Source of the DNA: Cyclobacteriaceae bacterium
Lineage (GTDB): Bacteria > Bacteroidota > Bacteroidia > Cytophagales > Cyclobacteriaceae
Assembly (NCBI GenBank): GCA_019638275.1
Contig: JAHBUC010000002.1
Location: forward strand, 62,001 to 126,000
DNA: 64,000 nucleotides
Direction: 5' to 3'
The translations under genes and the position numbers were made by a program. Of this stretch, positions 37,428-46,563 are shown piece after piece; position 1 is the first letter of the stretch; each line of letters starts with the position of its first letter. The notes beneath the pieces were generated by a model that was not told the DNA's origin, did no database searches, and saw nothing but the letters and a program-made list of their open reading frames with translations.

Positions 37428-38390
37428 ATGGACGAAAAGATAAGCCTTGAAGCGATTGCCATCTACAGCGATTCCTATGCAGAGAAAATGCTGAAGAAAT
37501 CTTTTGCTGACAAGGAAAGAATCAGTGGCCAGGAAATTCTCGTGTTTTCAGATGTGCAGCAGATCAATCTTTTTATTATTCGAGATCTGTTTAAGGCCTG
37601 GCGAGAAGAGATACGGAAATTGAAAAGCCCTTTCTTCAATTACGAAAATGAAGAGGTAAAAGAAGCGCTGGATACGTTCATGAACGTGCTCTCTAAAAAT
37701 ATATCTGTTGACAGGGCTCATTTTGCGCCCCTTCTTAAAAAAGCCGTAAGCCAAACCTTACTGGTAATCTTTAATCCATACGACTATTTTTCGGTGATTA
37801 TCTCAGGCGCCAACAGCAAAATACAGGTTGAGTCATTTCGCGAGGACCTGAAGTATCTTCGCATTAACAAAGCTCCTCTTGAGAAATTGCTTCAGCATTT
37901 CGATGAAAAAAAGATAAAGGAATTATCCGGAAACGAAGCCTTCGCCATGTTGGATCATATTTTGGAAGAAGTAAACTTTACACCGGAAGATGTTGACGGA
38001 TACATCAGCAGGTTTAGCACAATTGAACCCCTCGACCCGGAACAATTTTACGTTAAGAAACCCGACCCGATTCAGCCTGTTAAGCAGGAAAAAACTGAAA
38101 AGAGTTCCATACATGACTCATTGGTGAGCCAACCCAAGCCCACGCTGGCCGATAATTTCAGAAAGATTGACCGGATCAAAGACCGGTTGACCATCAATCA
38201 GAAGTTTATGTTTACCAAGGTATTGTTCCATGGCGATTTTGAGCTTTTCAGCAAAGCCATTGACGACCTTGACCGGTTGGACGACATGCCCGCAGCATTA
38301 AAATACCTTGAGCGGCTGTACGATGAATGGGACCGCGAAAGCGAGGAGTTCCATGAATTTATGGAGATGGTGGAGAAAAGGTTCAGTTAA
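37428..38390 (+). CDS. Cytoplasmic protein of unknown function
   Basis: 320 residues from ATG 37428 (MDEKISLEAIAIYSDSYAEK); an earlier TTG is less likely. There is no signal or membrane segment. Residues 1-200 are mostly helical and charged, residues 205-240 are a Pro/Lys/Gln linker, and residues 245-320 are a compact helical end (DNFRKIDRIKDRLTINQKFM, FHGDFELFSKAIDDLD). The shape of the last part, with paired helices and acidic surface, suggests a protein-binding domain. I do not recognise a named family. It ends six bases from the convergent rodA stop. Confidence 0.7.
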   Translation: MDEKISLEAIAIYSDSYAEKMLKKSFADKERISGQEILVFSDVQQINLFIIRDLFKAWREEIRKLKSPFFNYENEEVKEALDTFMNVLSKNISVDRAHFAPLLKKAVSQTLLVIFNPYDYFSVIISGANSKIQVESFREDLKYLRINKAPLEKLLQHFDEKKIKELSGNEAFAMLDHILEEVNFTPEDVDGYISRFSTIEPLDPEQFYVKKPDPIQPVKQEKTEKSSIHDSLVSQPKPTLADNFRKIDRIKDRLTINQKFMFTKVLFHGDFELFSKAIDDLDRLDDMPAALKYLERLYDEWDRESEEFHEFMEMVEKRFS

Positions 38391-38395
38391 AAATT

Positions 38396-39670
38396 TTACA
38401 ACCGTCCCAGCATCTGGCTGCGGTGTGCATCCAGCTTAAGCAGAATAAACAACAAGATTGTAAAGCTCCACAAGGCTGATCCTCCATAGCTGAAGAAGGG
38501 CAATGGAATACCGATTACTGGAAACAGCCCGACAGTCATGCCGATGTTCACGGCAAAGTGAAAGAAAAAAATACTGGCCACACTATAACCATAAACTCGT
38601 GCAAACCGATTTTTCTGTCGTTCAGCGAGGAAAACAATTCGCAGTAACAATGTAATAAACAACCCCACAACAACCAGGCTGCCCAACCAGCCGTGCTCTT
38701 CACCAATGGTGCAGAAAATAAAATCAGTGCTTTGTTCAGGCACAAAGTCGAACTTGGTTTGAGTGCCTTTCAAAAATCCTTTGCCGGAAAATCCACCACT
38801 GCCGATCGCAATTTTTGATTGCGTAACGTTCCAGTTAATACCCATCGGATCAAAGTCGGGATTAACGAGCGCCTCCAGCCTCTTTTTATGACGAACCGGC
38901 AATACATTATTGATTACATAATCAAAACTTTCAATCGTGCCGATGATAATTATTGCTCCAACGCCAATGGTTAAAATCCGCTTTACCGTGCGTTTCCCAA
39001 AAAACACAATAACAAGGGCCAGCACAACAATACCTCCATGTAAATACCATTGATTGTCTACAATCAAGGTAAGAATGGCGATAACAGCCATGGCCATTCC
39101 AATAATCAATAAAAATGGTGACATGCCTTCGCGAAAAAATACCAGCAGAAATGCAGTAAACACCAGGGCGGTTCCAAAATCCTTTTGAAGCAGCGTAAGT
39201 GCAATCGGCACAAGAATAATACCGAATAAAATTACCTGATTACGCAGGCGATCCATCCTAAACCCTACTGTACCTATAATTTTGGCAACCACCAGAGCCG
39301 TTGCAAACTTGGCAAATTCAGAAGGCTGCACACCAAAAGAACCAATACCTAGCCAGGCTTTATTTCCACCTACTTCCTTTCCAATAAGCGGAACGAGTAC
39401 TAATAAAAACACTACAATACCATAAATTAGAAAAGCAGCGGCTTCATAGAAACGCATGTCTACAATGAGAATCGCGACAATAATGATTGCTGAAGCAGCG
39501 ATAAACATGAGTTGTCGTCCTGAGTTAAGCGACAGATCGAATATGCTTTGATTAGCTGTTTCATCGTACACAGCCGCAAAGATGTTGAACCAACCCAACA
39601 ACACCATTACCATATAGATTAACACCGTAACCCAATCCATTTTGTTCGATATGGCTTCCTCTCTCCTCAT
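38396..39670 (-). CDS. rodA: Rod-shape peptidoglycan polymerase RodA
   Basis: 424 residues from the ATG at 39668-39670. A GTG six bases upstream overlaps the mrdA stop (GTGA) and is an equal candidate. It is a SEDS family protein with about ten membrane helices; visible motifs are KEVGGNKAWLGIG with QPSEFAK, and QSTDFIFCTIGEE near residue 300, then GIPLPFFSYGGSAL. It polymerises lipid II glycan strands during elongation together with PBP2, encoded directly upstream. Last gene of the mre run. Confidence 0.95.
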   Translation of the reverse strand: MRREEAISNKMDWVTVLIYMVMVLLGWFNIFAAVYDETANQSIFDLSLNSGRQLMFIAASAIIIVAILIVDMRFYEAAAFLIYGIVVFLLVLVPLIGKEVGGNKAWLGIGSFGVQPSEFAKFATALVVAKIIGTVGFRMDRLRNQVILFGIILVPIALTLLQKDFGTALVFTAFLLVFFREGMSPFLLIIGMAMAVIAILTLIVDNQWYLHGGIVVLALVIVFFGKRTVKRILTIGVGAIIIIGTIESFDYVINNVLPVRHKKRLEALVNPDFDPMGINWNVTQSKIAIGSGGFSGKGFLKGTQTKFDFVPEQSTDFIFCTIGEEHGWLGSLVVVGLFITLLLRIVFLAERQKNRFARVYGYSVASIFFFHFAVNIGMTVGLFPVIGIPLPFFSYGGSALWSFTILLFILLKLDAHRSQMLGRL

Positions 39671-39672
39671 AC

Positions 39673-41538
39673 TCACTCCATATCTACCGGAACAATTTGC
39701 TGAACAGTGGGCGTAGGTGTTGCGCGAACAACCGGATCAAGAAAATCGCCTTTCAACACATAAGCCTCCAAATGTTTGCGTTTGATCTCGCCATTCAGGT
39801 ATCGCTCAATCATCAGGCTTGCAATTGACGCAGCCGAGCGGCCACCCCATCCTGCGTTCTCAACATATACAGCAATGGCAATTTTCGGATTGTCCTTTGG
39901 TGCAAATGCCATAAATACGGAATGATCGTGACCATGTGGGTTTTGTGCTGTTCCGGTTTTTCCGCATAATTCAATTCCTGGAATAATGGCGCGTTGCGCT
40001 GTGCCATAAATCGCATCGCTCATCGCATCCTGAACAAAAGAGAAATACGCTGAATCAATGCCTGTTTCGTTACGGGTTCGGTAGCGGGAATCAATGTCTG
40101 AACCTTCAATTACTTTCACCAGGTGTGGTGTGTAGTAGTAACCCTTGTTTGCCATAATGGCTGCCATGTTTGCCATTTGTAAAGGCGTTACCAGCATCTC
40201 ACCCTGGCCAATACTAAGTGAATAAATGGTTGAATACTTCCACCTGCCTTCGCCATAGATGCGATTGTACAGATTACTGGTAGGCATTTGCCCGCCTTTT
40301 TCGCTTGGCAAATCAACACCCAATGGTGCACCAAGGCCAAATCGTTTTACATATTCTCTCCAATTATCAAGACCTATACGTGAATCAGTAAATGTGTTTG
40401 GTGATTTGCTCTGATTAATAATTCTGCGGAAAGCCTGATGAAAATACGGATTACAGGAATATTGAATAGCCCCATGCAAATTTGTTGGGTTAGGATGCCC
40501 ATGACAATTCACCAAAGAACGATCGCAAGGAAAACGGGTATCGTAAGAGAGCACACCTTCCTCCAGCCCAATCAGCGATTGAACAATTTTAAAAATTGAC
40601 CCGGGTGGGTACATGGCCATTAACGGGCGCGTAAACAAAGGCTTGGTTGTGTCACTGCTGATGAGCATGAAGTTTGAGCTAAATTTCCTGCCAGTTAACA
40701 TGGACGGATCGTACGAAGGGCCGGACACTATGGAAAGGATTTCTCCGGTTGCCGGTTCCAGTGCCACCACGCTTCCCACCTTGCCGGCCATCAGGTACTC
40801 ACCATATTGCTGCAGGTCAAGGTCGATGGTCGTCATCAAGTTTTTTCCGGGAACGGAAAGGGTATCGTAATCACCATCTTTGAACGATCCCTTTTCAATG
40901 CCTTTAACATTGCGAAGTTTATACCGCACACCACGTTGTCCACGAAGCACGGCTTCGTACCGGGCTTCAATACCACTCTGACCAATGTAATCCCCTTGTC
41001 GGTAAAGTTTCAGGCTATCGCGATCCAATTGGTTCTTGCTGATCTCACTGACGTAGCCAAGTACATTTGCCAGCGCATCTGTTGTGTATGCACGGGTTGT
41101 ACGCGGCTGAATGTAAAATCCGGTAAACTCATCCAATCGCTCCTGAATTTTTGCGAAGTCATAGTTGGACAACTGCTTGATAAACACGGTAGGCCGGTAT
41201 GGCGAATATTCCTTGAGCTTCTTCAACTCGACAAAACGCTGCTTCAGTTCCTGTTGCGTAATGTCGAACACTTCGCAAAAGCGGGCTGAATCAAAATTGA
41301 CGACTTCTTTAGTGACAATATGCAGGTCGTATTCAGGAGAATTGTAAACCAGTAGTTTGCTGTTTCTGTCGAAGATCAGCCCACGTGAAGGATATTCAAT
41401 TTCCTTCATGATGGAGTTGCTGTCGGCTAACTGAACGTACCGATCATCAAGCAATTGAATAAAAAAGAGCTTAACCAGAAAAACGATTCCGGTTAAAACG
41501 AAAACAACCTGAAATATTTCTTTCCTTCCTTCATTCAT
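39673..41538 (-). CDS. mrdA: Penicillin-binding protein 2, elongation transpeptidase
   Basis: 621 residues. One N-terminal membrane anchor (about 8-30), a dimerisation domain (RGLIFDRN) and a transpeptidase domain with catalytic Ser314-x-x-Lys317 (PPGSIFKI), Ser361-Cys-Asn363 and Lys527-Thr-Gly529. It cross-links new peptidoglycan in the elongasome with RodA. The ATG overlaps the mreD stop by four bases and its own stop overlaps the rodA start, so the genes are translationally coupled. Confidence 0.95.
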   Translation of the reverse strand: MNEGRKEIFQVVFVLTGIVFLVKLFFIQLLDDRYVQLADSNSIMKEIEYPSRGLIFDRNSKLLVYNSPEYDLHIVTKEVVNFDSARFCEVFDITQQELKQRFVELKKLKEYSPYRPTVFIKQLSNYDFAKIQERLDEFTGFYIQPRTTRAYTTDALANVLGYVSEISKNQLDRDSLKLYRQGDYIGQSGIEARYEAVLRGQRGVRYKLRNVKGIEKGSFKDGDYDTLSVPGKNLMTTIDLDLQQYGEYLMAGKVGSVVALEPATGEILSIVSGPSYDPSMLTGRKFSSNFMLISSDTTKPLFTRPLMAMYPPGSIFKIVQSLIGLEEGVLSYDTRFPCDRSLVNCHGHPNPTNLHGAIQYSCNPYFHQAFRRIINQSKSPNTFTDSRIGLDNWREYVKRFGLGAPLGVDLPSEKGGQMPTSNLYNRIYGEGRWKYSTIYSLSIGQGEMLVTPLQMANMAAIMANKGYYYTPHLVKVIEGSDIDSRYRTRNETGIDSAYFSFVQDAMSDAIYGTAQRAIIPGIELCGKTGTAQNPHGHDHSVFMAFAPKDNPKIAIAVYVENAGWGGRSAASIASLMIERYLNGEIKRKHLEAYVLKGDFLDPVVRATPTPTVQQIVPVDME

Positions 41539-42047
41539 GACCTTCTTCCGGGAAAGATGTATTCAACGATAACAATAGCCAACAACGTATACAGCGTACT
41601 GGCCAACACCTTAATAAGCGTATGCCAAAAATAATCAAACCCGCCCGCTTCTGTATAAAACAGCACCAGATGATGCACAAAAATCAGCGGAAGCGCATAA
41701 GTTAAAAACCATTGAGGGCCGTTATTGGCTACACTCGGCAATACATTGGCATCATAGCCACCTTGGGGGGTAAGCGCTGCAAGCCAATAACTACGTAAAT
41801 ACATCACCAAAACGCTGGCCAACGCATGCAAACCGAGACTGTCGTAAAACACATCGATAGAAAAGCCCAACGCAAAACCTATCAGCATCAATACCAGTGG
41901 ATTGGTTTCAACAGGGAGCAGCAACAGAAATCCGATGTACAGAAAGCAAAACGCCACATGAAACATGACCGCGTTCTTTAGTATAAGCACCTGGAAAAAC
42001 AGGTACACAAAAAAGACGAACACATTTAGTACAATCGAACGGTTCAT
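41535..42047 (-). CDS. mreD: Rod-shape protein MreD
   Basis: 170 residues with five or six membrane helices and the MreD-like GFALGFSIDVFYDSLGLHA segment. It is an inner membrane part of the elongasome. Four-base overlaps on both sides, with mreC and mrdA, place it firmly in the operon. Sequence similarity in this family is low, so the call rests on length, topology and position. Confidence 0.9.
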   Translation of the reverse strand: MNRSIVLNVFVFFVYLFFQVLILKNAVMFHVAFCFLYIGFLLLLPVETNPLVLMLIGFALGFSIDVFYDSLGLHALASVLVMYLRSYWLAALTPQGGYDANVLPSVANNGPQWFLTYALPLIFVHHLVLFYTEAGGFDYFWHTLIKVLASTLYTLLAIVIVEYIFPGRRS

Positions 42048-42883
42048 TTTTTCATTTCCGGAATATGTTGCTCAAGCGAATCCAACTCATGCAACAGGTT
42101 ACTTTTAATAACGGTAACAAAAGAAAGTTTATGAAAGTCCTGCGCCAATTTTACTTTCAATTCAAAAAATGGCGCCTCTTCACTTAAACTTACTTCCGAT
42201 ATGGTTCCGATCAATACTCCTTCAGGGAATATGCCGCTGTATCCCGAAGTAATTACCGTATCGCCTACCATTGGCTTTACGTGGCGAGGAATAAAATTCA
42301 ATTCTGTTATTTGGGGATCATTCCCATCCCATTGCACCGTACCAAAATGGCCCGTGCGTTTCAGTAATCCGGACACACGCAAATCTGTGTTGAGCAACGA
42401 GGTAACAACGCTAAAATGTCCTGAGGTAAGTTTTACTTTGCCAATGGCTCCGGCCGCGCTGATTACTGCCATGCCTGGCTTGATGCCTTCGGCATTTCCT
42501 TTATTAATGGTGATAAAGTTGGTAAAGCGATCCGTTGAATTGTTGATCACCTTTGCGCTTACAAAATCAAATCGATTAATGATTTGATCATCGACATTGC
42601 CGTGAATGGGTAGCGCATTGATATACTGACTTTGTTGTTCCAGCTTTTTTCTAAGTTCCGAGTTTTCATCCGACAGCACCAGGTTCACTTCGCGAAGCGA
42701 GAAATAATCGCGTACATTTTGCGAGAAATTGTTAAGCCCACCCACAAAACTGTTGGCTGAATTAAAAAACTGTGCCCCCTGATACCGATTGTTTTGAACG
42801 ATCAGCCAGGCGCAGAACAATTCCAACAAAAGAAAAGTAAAGAAGGCGCGGAATTGATAAATAAAAAGGAATATCCGCTCCAT
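42044..42883 (-). CDS. mreC: Rod-shape protein MreC
   Basis: 279 residues. Single N-terminal membrane anchor (FRAFFTFLLLELFCAWLIV), a coiled-coil around 60-90 (ENSELRKKLEQQ), then the periplasmic beta domains with TINKGNAEGIKPGMAV and VITSGYSGIFPEGVLIG. It links MreB to the wall synthases. It starts four bases after the mreB stop and overlaps mreD by four bases. Confidence 0.94.
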   Translation of the reverse strand: MERIFLFIYQFRAFFTFLLLELFCAWLIVQNNRYQGAQFFNSANSFVGGLNNFSQNVRDYFSLREVNLVLSDENSELRKKLEQQSQYINALPIHGNVDDQIINRFDFVSAKVINNSTDRFTNFITINKGNAEGIKPGMAVISAAGAIGKVKLTSGHFSVVTSLLNTDLRVSGLLKRTGHFGTVQWDGNDPQITELNFIPRHVKPMVGDTVITSGYSGIFPEGVLIGTISEVSLSEEAPFFELKVKLAQDFHKLSFVTVIKSNLLHELDSLEQHIPEMKK

Positions 42884-42887
42884 GGAA

Positions 42888-43913
42888 TCACGTCATCAAT
42901 ACGCTGCGGAAATGATGGAGGTTTTTCAAAGCCGCCCCTGTTCCGCGTACTACCGCACGCAGTGGATCTTCAGCTACATGAATAGGCAGTTTTGTTTTTA
43001 ACGCCAGGCGTTTATCCAACCCACGAAGCAAGGCTCCTCCACCCGTCAGGTAAATGCCACGTTCGTAAATATCAGCCGAAAGTTCAGGCGGTGAAGTTTC
43101 CAGTGCTTTTAACACGGCCTCCTCTAATTTGGAAACTGATTTATCCAACGCAAAAGCAACCTCAGAGTAGGATATCTTAATCGTTTTAGGAATACCCGTC
43201 ATTAAATCACGACCACGGATTTCATAATCATCCGGTCCGTCATCCAATTCAGTAAGCGCTGAGCCTACCTCAATTTTTACACGCTCTGCTGAACGCTCAC
43301 CAATCAACAGGTTGTGCTGGCGCCTCATGTAATCCAGAATATCGCGGTTGAAGGTATCGCCCGCAACACGAATGGATTGATCACATACAATACCCGAAAG
43401 CGCAATAACCGCGATGTCAGTTGTACCGCCTCCAATATCGACAATCATGTTACCGATAGGCTGCTCTATATCTATACCCGTACCGATGGCCGCGGCAATC
43501 GGTTCATAGATCATGTATACTTCTTTGGCACCCGCATGTTCGGCACTATCACGCACGGCACGCTTCTCCACTTCTGTAATTCCGGAAGGAATACAAATTA
43601 CCATGCGGTATGAGGGTGGAAACAGACGCTTACCTGTGTCAATCATCTTAATCAACCCGCGGATCATCAACTCGGCTGCCTGGAAGTCGGCAATCACACC
43701 TTCTTTCAACGGGCGAATCGTCTTGATGTGGTCGTGGGTTTTCTCGTGCATTTGCATGGCTTCACGTCCGATGGCCAACACCTTGCTGGTTGATTTATCC
43801 AATGCAATGATGGAGGGCTCATCCACAACGATTTTATCCTTGTAAATGATGAGGGTGTTAGCTGTGCCAAGATCTATAGCTATATCGCTGGTGAAAAAAT
43901 CAAAAAAGCCCAT
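42888..43913 (-). CDS. mreB: Rod-shape actin homologue MreB
   Basis: 341 residues, full length. Phosphate and adenosine motifs of the actin fold are visible: DLGTANTLIIY, PSIIALD, then VDIGGGTTDIAVI and LTGGGALLRGLD. MreB filaments guide lateral wall synthesis under the membrane. First gene of the mreBCD-mrdA-rodA series. The 103 bases between it and purH show no perfect -7 box or terminator, so read-through from purH is plausible. Confidence 0.97.
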   Translation of the reverse strand: MGFFDFFTSDIAIDLGTANTLIIYKDKIVVDEPSIIALDKSTSKVLAIGREAMQMHEKTHDHIKTIRPLKEGVIADFQAAELMIRGLIKMIDTGKRLFPPSYRMVICIPSGITEVEKRAVRDSAEHAGAKEVYMIYEPIAAAIGTGIDIEQPIGNMIVDIGGGTTDIAVIALSGIVCDQSIRVAGDTFNRDILDYMRRQHNLLIGERSAERVKIEVGSALTELDDGPDDYEIRGRDLMTGIPKTIKISYSEVAFALDKSVSKLEEAVLKALETSPPELSADIYERGIYLTGGGALLRGLDKRLALKTKLPIHVAEDPLRAVVRGTGAALKNLHHFRSVLMT

Positions 43914-44016
43914 GCGTCAGGTAAAGGGTTTACAGATTAAAGGGTTGAATTTACCAAAATATTTAATGGGTGACTTATAACCGTAATATTTTAGGCACTT
44001 TTTACAGATTTGTCGA

Positions 44017-45540
44017 TCAGTGCTTGAAGTGCCGGGTGCCCGTAAACACCATGGCCATGCCGTGGGCATCGCAGTAGTCGATAGAGTCCTGGTCGCGCAC
44101 CGATCCACCCGGCTGAATAACAGCCTTAATGCCCTCCTTGTCGGCAATCTCCACACAGTCAGCAAAAGGAAAGAAGGCATCCGAAGCCATCACCGCTCCC
44201 TTCAGGCTCAGGTTAAAAGCTTTTGCCTTTTCAATCGCCTGACGTAAGGCATCCACCCGGGAGGTTTGCCCCACACCGCTGGCCAACAGTTGGCCCTCAA
44301 CAGCTAACACAATGGTATTCGACTTGGTATGCTTGGCAATTTTACTGGCAAAGAGCAGTGCGTCTACCTGATCAGCCGAAGGCGCAACCTTGGTCACCAC
44401 TTTCAGATCGGCTTTGCTATCCGTTTTCTTGTCGGCATCCTGCTCGATTACACCGTTAAGTAAACTCTTGAACTGAACCTGCTCATTCAATGGCTTGCGC
44501 TGAACCAGCAGCATGCGGTTCTTCTTTGATTTCAATAGCTCCAACGCATCATCATGGTATGATGGGGCAATCAGTATTTCAAAGAAAAGTTTGTTCAACT
44601 CTTCGGCAGCAGCCAGATCAACCGGTTTGTTGGTGGCCAACACACCACCAAAAGCAGAAACCGTATCGGCAGCAAAAGCTTTCAGGTAAGCTTCCTTAAC
44701 TGACGAACCAGTGGCCACGCCACACGCGTTGGTGTGTTTGATGATCACGAAAGCCGTTTCGTCAAATTCCTGCACCAGGTTAATGGCTGCGTCAACATCC
44801 ACCAGGTTGTTGTACGAAAGCTCCTTGCCATGAAGTTGAGTTAACAAATCCTCAAGGTTGCCATAAAATTTTCCTTGCTGATGCGGGTTTTCACCATAAC
44901 GCAACGTTCTGCCCTGTTGAATACTTTTTTTGAAAGAAGGGATTTCTTTATCCTGATTAAAGTAAGCAAAGATGGCCGAATCGTAATGAGAAGTAACATC
45001 AAAGGCCAATGCGGCAAATGCTTTGCGGTCGGTCAGATCGGAAGAACAATTTTTCGACTCCAGCAATTGTTGAAGTTTACCATATTGATTGCGCGAAGAA
45101 ACAATCAACACATCGTTAAAATTCTTAGCTGCACCTCGTATCAGGGAAATTCCACCAATATCAATTTTTTCGATGATGGCCTCAGGCGTTCCACCCGCAG
45201 CAACCGTTTCTTCAAACGGATATAGGTCTACAATCACCAGGTCAATCGATTCGATTTTGTGCTCTTTGGCTTCTTTCAAATCGCCTGCTTCATCCCGCCT
45301 GTAGAGGATGCCGCCAAAAATAGCCGGATGTAAGGTTTTCACCCGTCCTCCAAAAATGGAAGGGTATCCTGTCAACGACTCAACGGGCACTACTTTATAG
45401 CCGAGCTTTTCAATGTATTGCTGTGTTCCGCCAGTAGAAACAAACTCAACACCGGCTTTGCCCAGCAAATGAACGATGGGATCAAGATTCTCTTTATTAT
45501 AGACAGAAATGAGGGCACGGGAAATTTTGCGGGCAGACAT
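44017..45540 (-). CDS. purH: Bifunctional AICAR transformylase / IMP cyclohydrolase
   Basis: 507 residues. The N-terminal MGS-like cyclohydrolase domain (about 1-130) has ALISVYNKENLD and FVSTGGTQQYIEKLG; the C-terminal transformylase has RYGENPHQQGKFYG, the catalytic IKHTNACGVATG segment and QTSRVDALRQA. It carries out the last two steps of purine synthesis to IMP. It has its own clear promoter 24 bases upstream and lies ahead of the mre genes on the same strand. Confidence 0.97.
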   Translation of the reverse strand: MSARKISRALISVYNKENLDPIVHLLGKAGVEFVSTGGTQQYIEKLGYKVVPVESLTGYPSIFGGRVKTLHPAIFGGILYRRDEAGDLKEAKEHKIESIDLVIVDLYPFEETVAAGGTPEAIIEKIDIGGISLIRGAAKNFNDVLIVSSRNQYGKLQQLLESKNCSSDLTDRKAFAALAFDVTSHYDSAIFAYFNQDKEIPSFKKSIQQGRTLRYGENPHQQGKFYGNLEDLLTQLHGKELSYNNLVDVDAAINLVQEFDETAFVIIKHTNACGVATGSSVKEAYLKAFAADTVSAFGGVLATNKPVDLAAAEELNKLFFEILIAPSYHDDALELLKSKKNRMLLVQRKPLNEQVQFKSLLNGVIEQDADKKTDSKADLKVVTKVAPSADQVDALLFASKIAKHTKSNTIVLAVEGQLLASGVGQTSRVDALRQAIEKAKAFNLSLKGAVMASDAFFPFADCVEIADKEGIKAVIQPGGSVRDQDSIDYCDAHGMAMVFTGTRHFKH

Positions 45541-45563
45541 GGATGCGACTTTTAACGAAAGCG

Positions 45564-45593
45564 CAAAAGTATGACTAATGCCTTAACGTTCAA
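45564..45593 (-). promoter_or_regulatory. Bacteroidota-type promoter for purH and perhaps the mre operon
   Basis: Read on the minus strand, TTG at 45593-45591 is followed after 19 bases by TActTTTG at 45571-45564, an exact fit to the consensus. The purH ATG begins 23 bases downstream. Confidence 0.7.
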
Positions 45594-45609
45594 GGTAAAG
45601 CACTAAAAA

Positions 45610-46494
45610 TTACCCCTTCTTGCGATTGGCCATGTAAACGCCACCTAAAATGGCTGCCATACCAATGTAGTGGCCGAGGTATAAACGCTCGCCATCCAGC
45701 ACGCCCCACATTACGGCTACAATAGGCATTACATAGGTTACAGAACTGGCAAAAAGTGGTGTGCTTATTTTTACCAAACGATTAAACAGAAAGGTAGCAA
45801 TGGCCGTGCTCATCATACCTAATAACACGATGTAGCCAAAGGCGGGCCATGCGTCTTCATGCGTTGAAAACTTTGCCGTAAAGTCGGTGAAGAAAAATAA
45901 ATAAAGCATGGCCAGCGGCCCGATCAGCAAAAGCGATACACTGGTAATGGCCAACGAGCCTACATCAGCAATCTTAAACTTTATGAAATTCAGGTTCGAG
46001 CCGTAGAGAATACACGCCACCACAATCAGCAAGGCATACAGGTTTACACCTTCTACCTTTCCTCCTGAGCGCGACAACATCAACATAAACGTACCAGCAA
46101 AGCCAAGTATAATTCCCACCACAGCCAGCAGGCGAAAGCGTTGTTGAAACAATACCGCACCAATAATCATGGTGAAGATGGGCGTAAGGGTGTTCAGTAT
46201 CCCTGCGATGGAGCTATCCATCCGCGTTTGCGCCACCGAAAACAGAAATGCTGGAATAAAAATGCCCATCAATCCAGAGAGCAGCAGTTTGGGGAAGTGA
46301 GTTGCTTTTAACTCACGAAGCTTGAGCAATGCGGCAGGCAACAGAAACAATGCTGCGGCAGAAACACGCATGGCTCCAACTTCATCCGGATCAAAAACTT
46401 TCAGCCCTTGTTTGATCAGGATGAAAGAGGTTCCCCAGATGAGGGAGCAAACAATCAGTAAGAAAATGGCAGTGCCTTTTGTAGACTCAGACAT
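45610..46494 (-). CDS. EamA/DMT family transporter
   Basis: 294 residues with ten hydrophobic helices in two EamA repeats: CSLIWGTSFILIKQGLKVF opens the first and NLYALLIVVACILYGSNL the second; APIFASS-type ends (TPLFASSVTYVMPIVAVMWG) close the protein. Members export amino acids, nucleosides or other small metabolites; the substrate is unknown. It is independent of purH: the purH promoter lies between the two genes. Upstream there is an AAtcTTTG sequence, one base from the -7 consensus. Confidence 0.9.
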   Translation of the reverse strand: MSESTKGTAIFLLIVCSLIWGTSFILIKQGLKVFDPDEVGAMRVSAAALFLLPAALLKLRELKATHFPKLLLSGLMGIFIPAFLFSVAQTRMDSSIAGILNTLTPIFTMIIGAVLFQQRFRLLAVVGIILGFAGTFMLMLSRSGGKVEGVNLYALLIVVACILYGSNLNFIKFKIADVGSLAITSVSLLLIGPLAMLYLFFFTDFTAKFSTHEDAWPAFGYIVLLGMMSTAIATFLFNRLVKISTPLFASSVTYVMPIVAVMWGVLDGERLYLGHYIGMAAILGGVYMANRKKG

Positions 46495-46563
46495 AGGGAA
46501 TAACAGGCTGCAAAGATTGACATTCGGTCAGCCATTTCAAATCTGATTCTTGCTATTCTTTTA

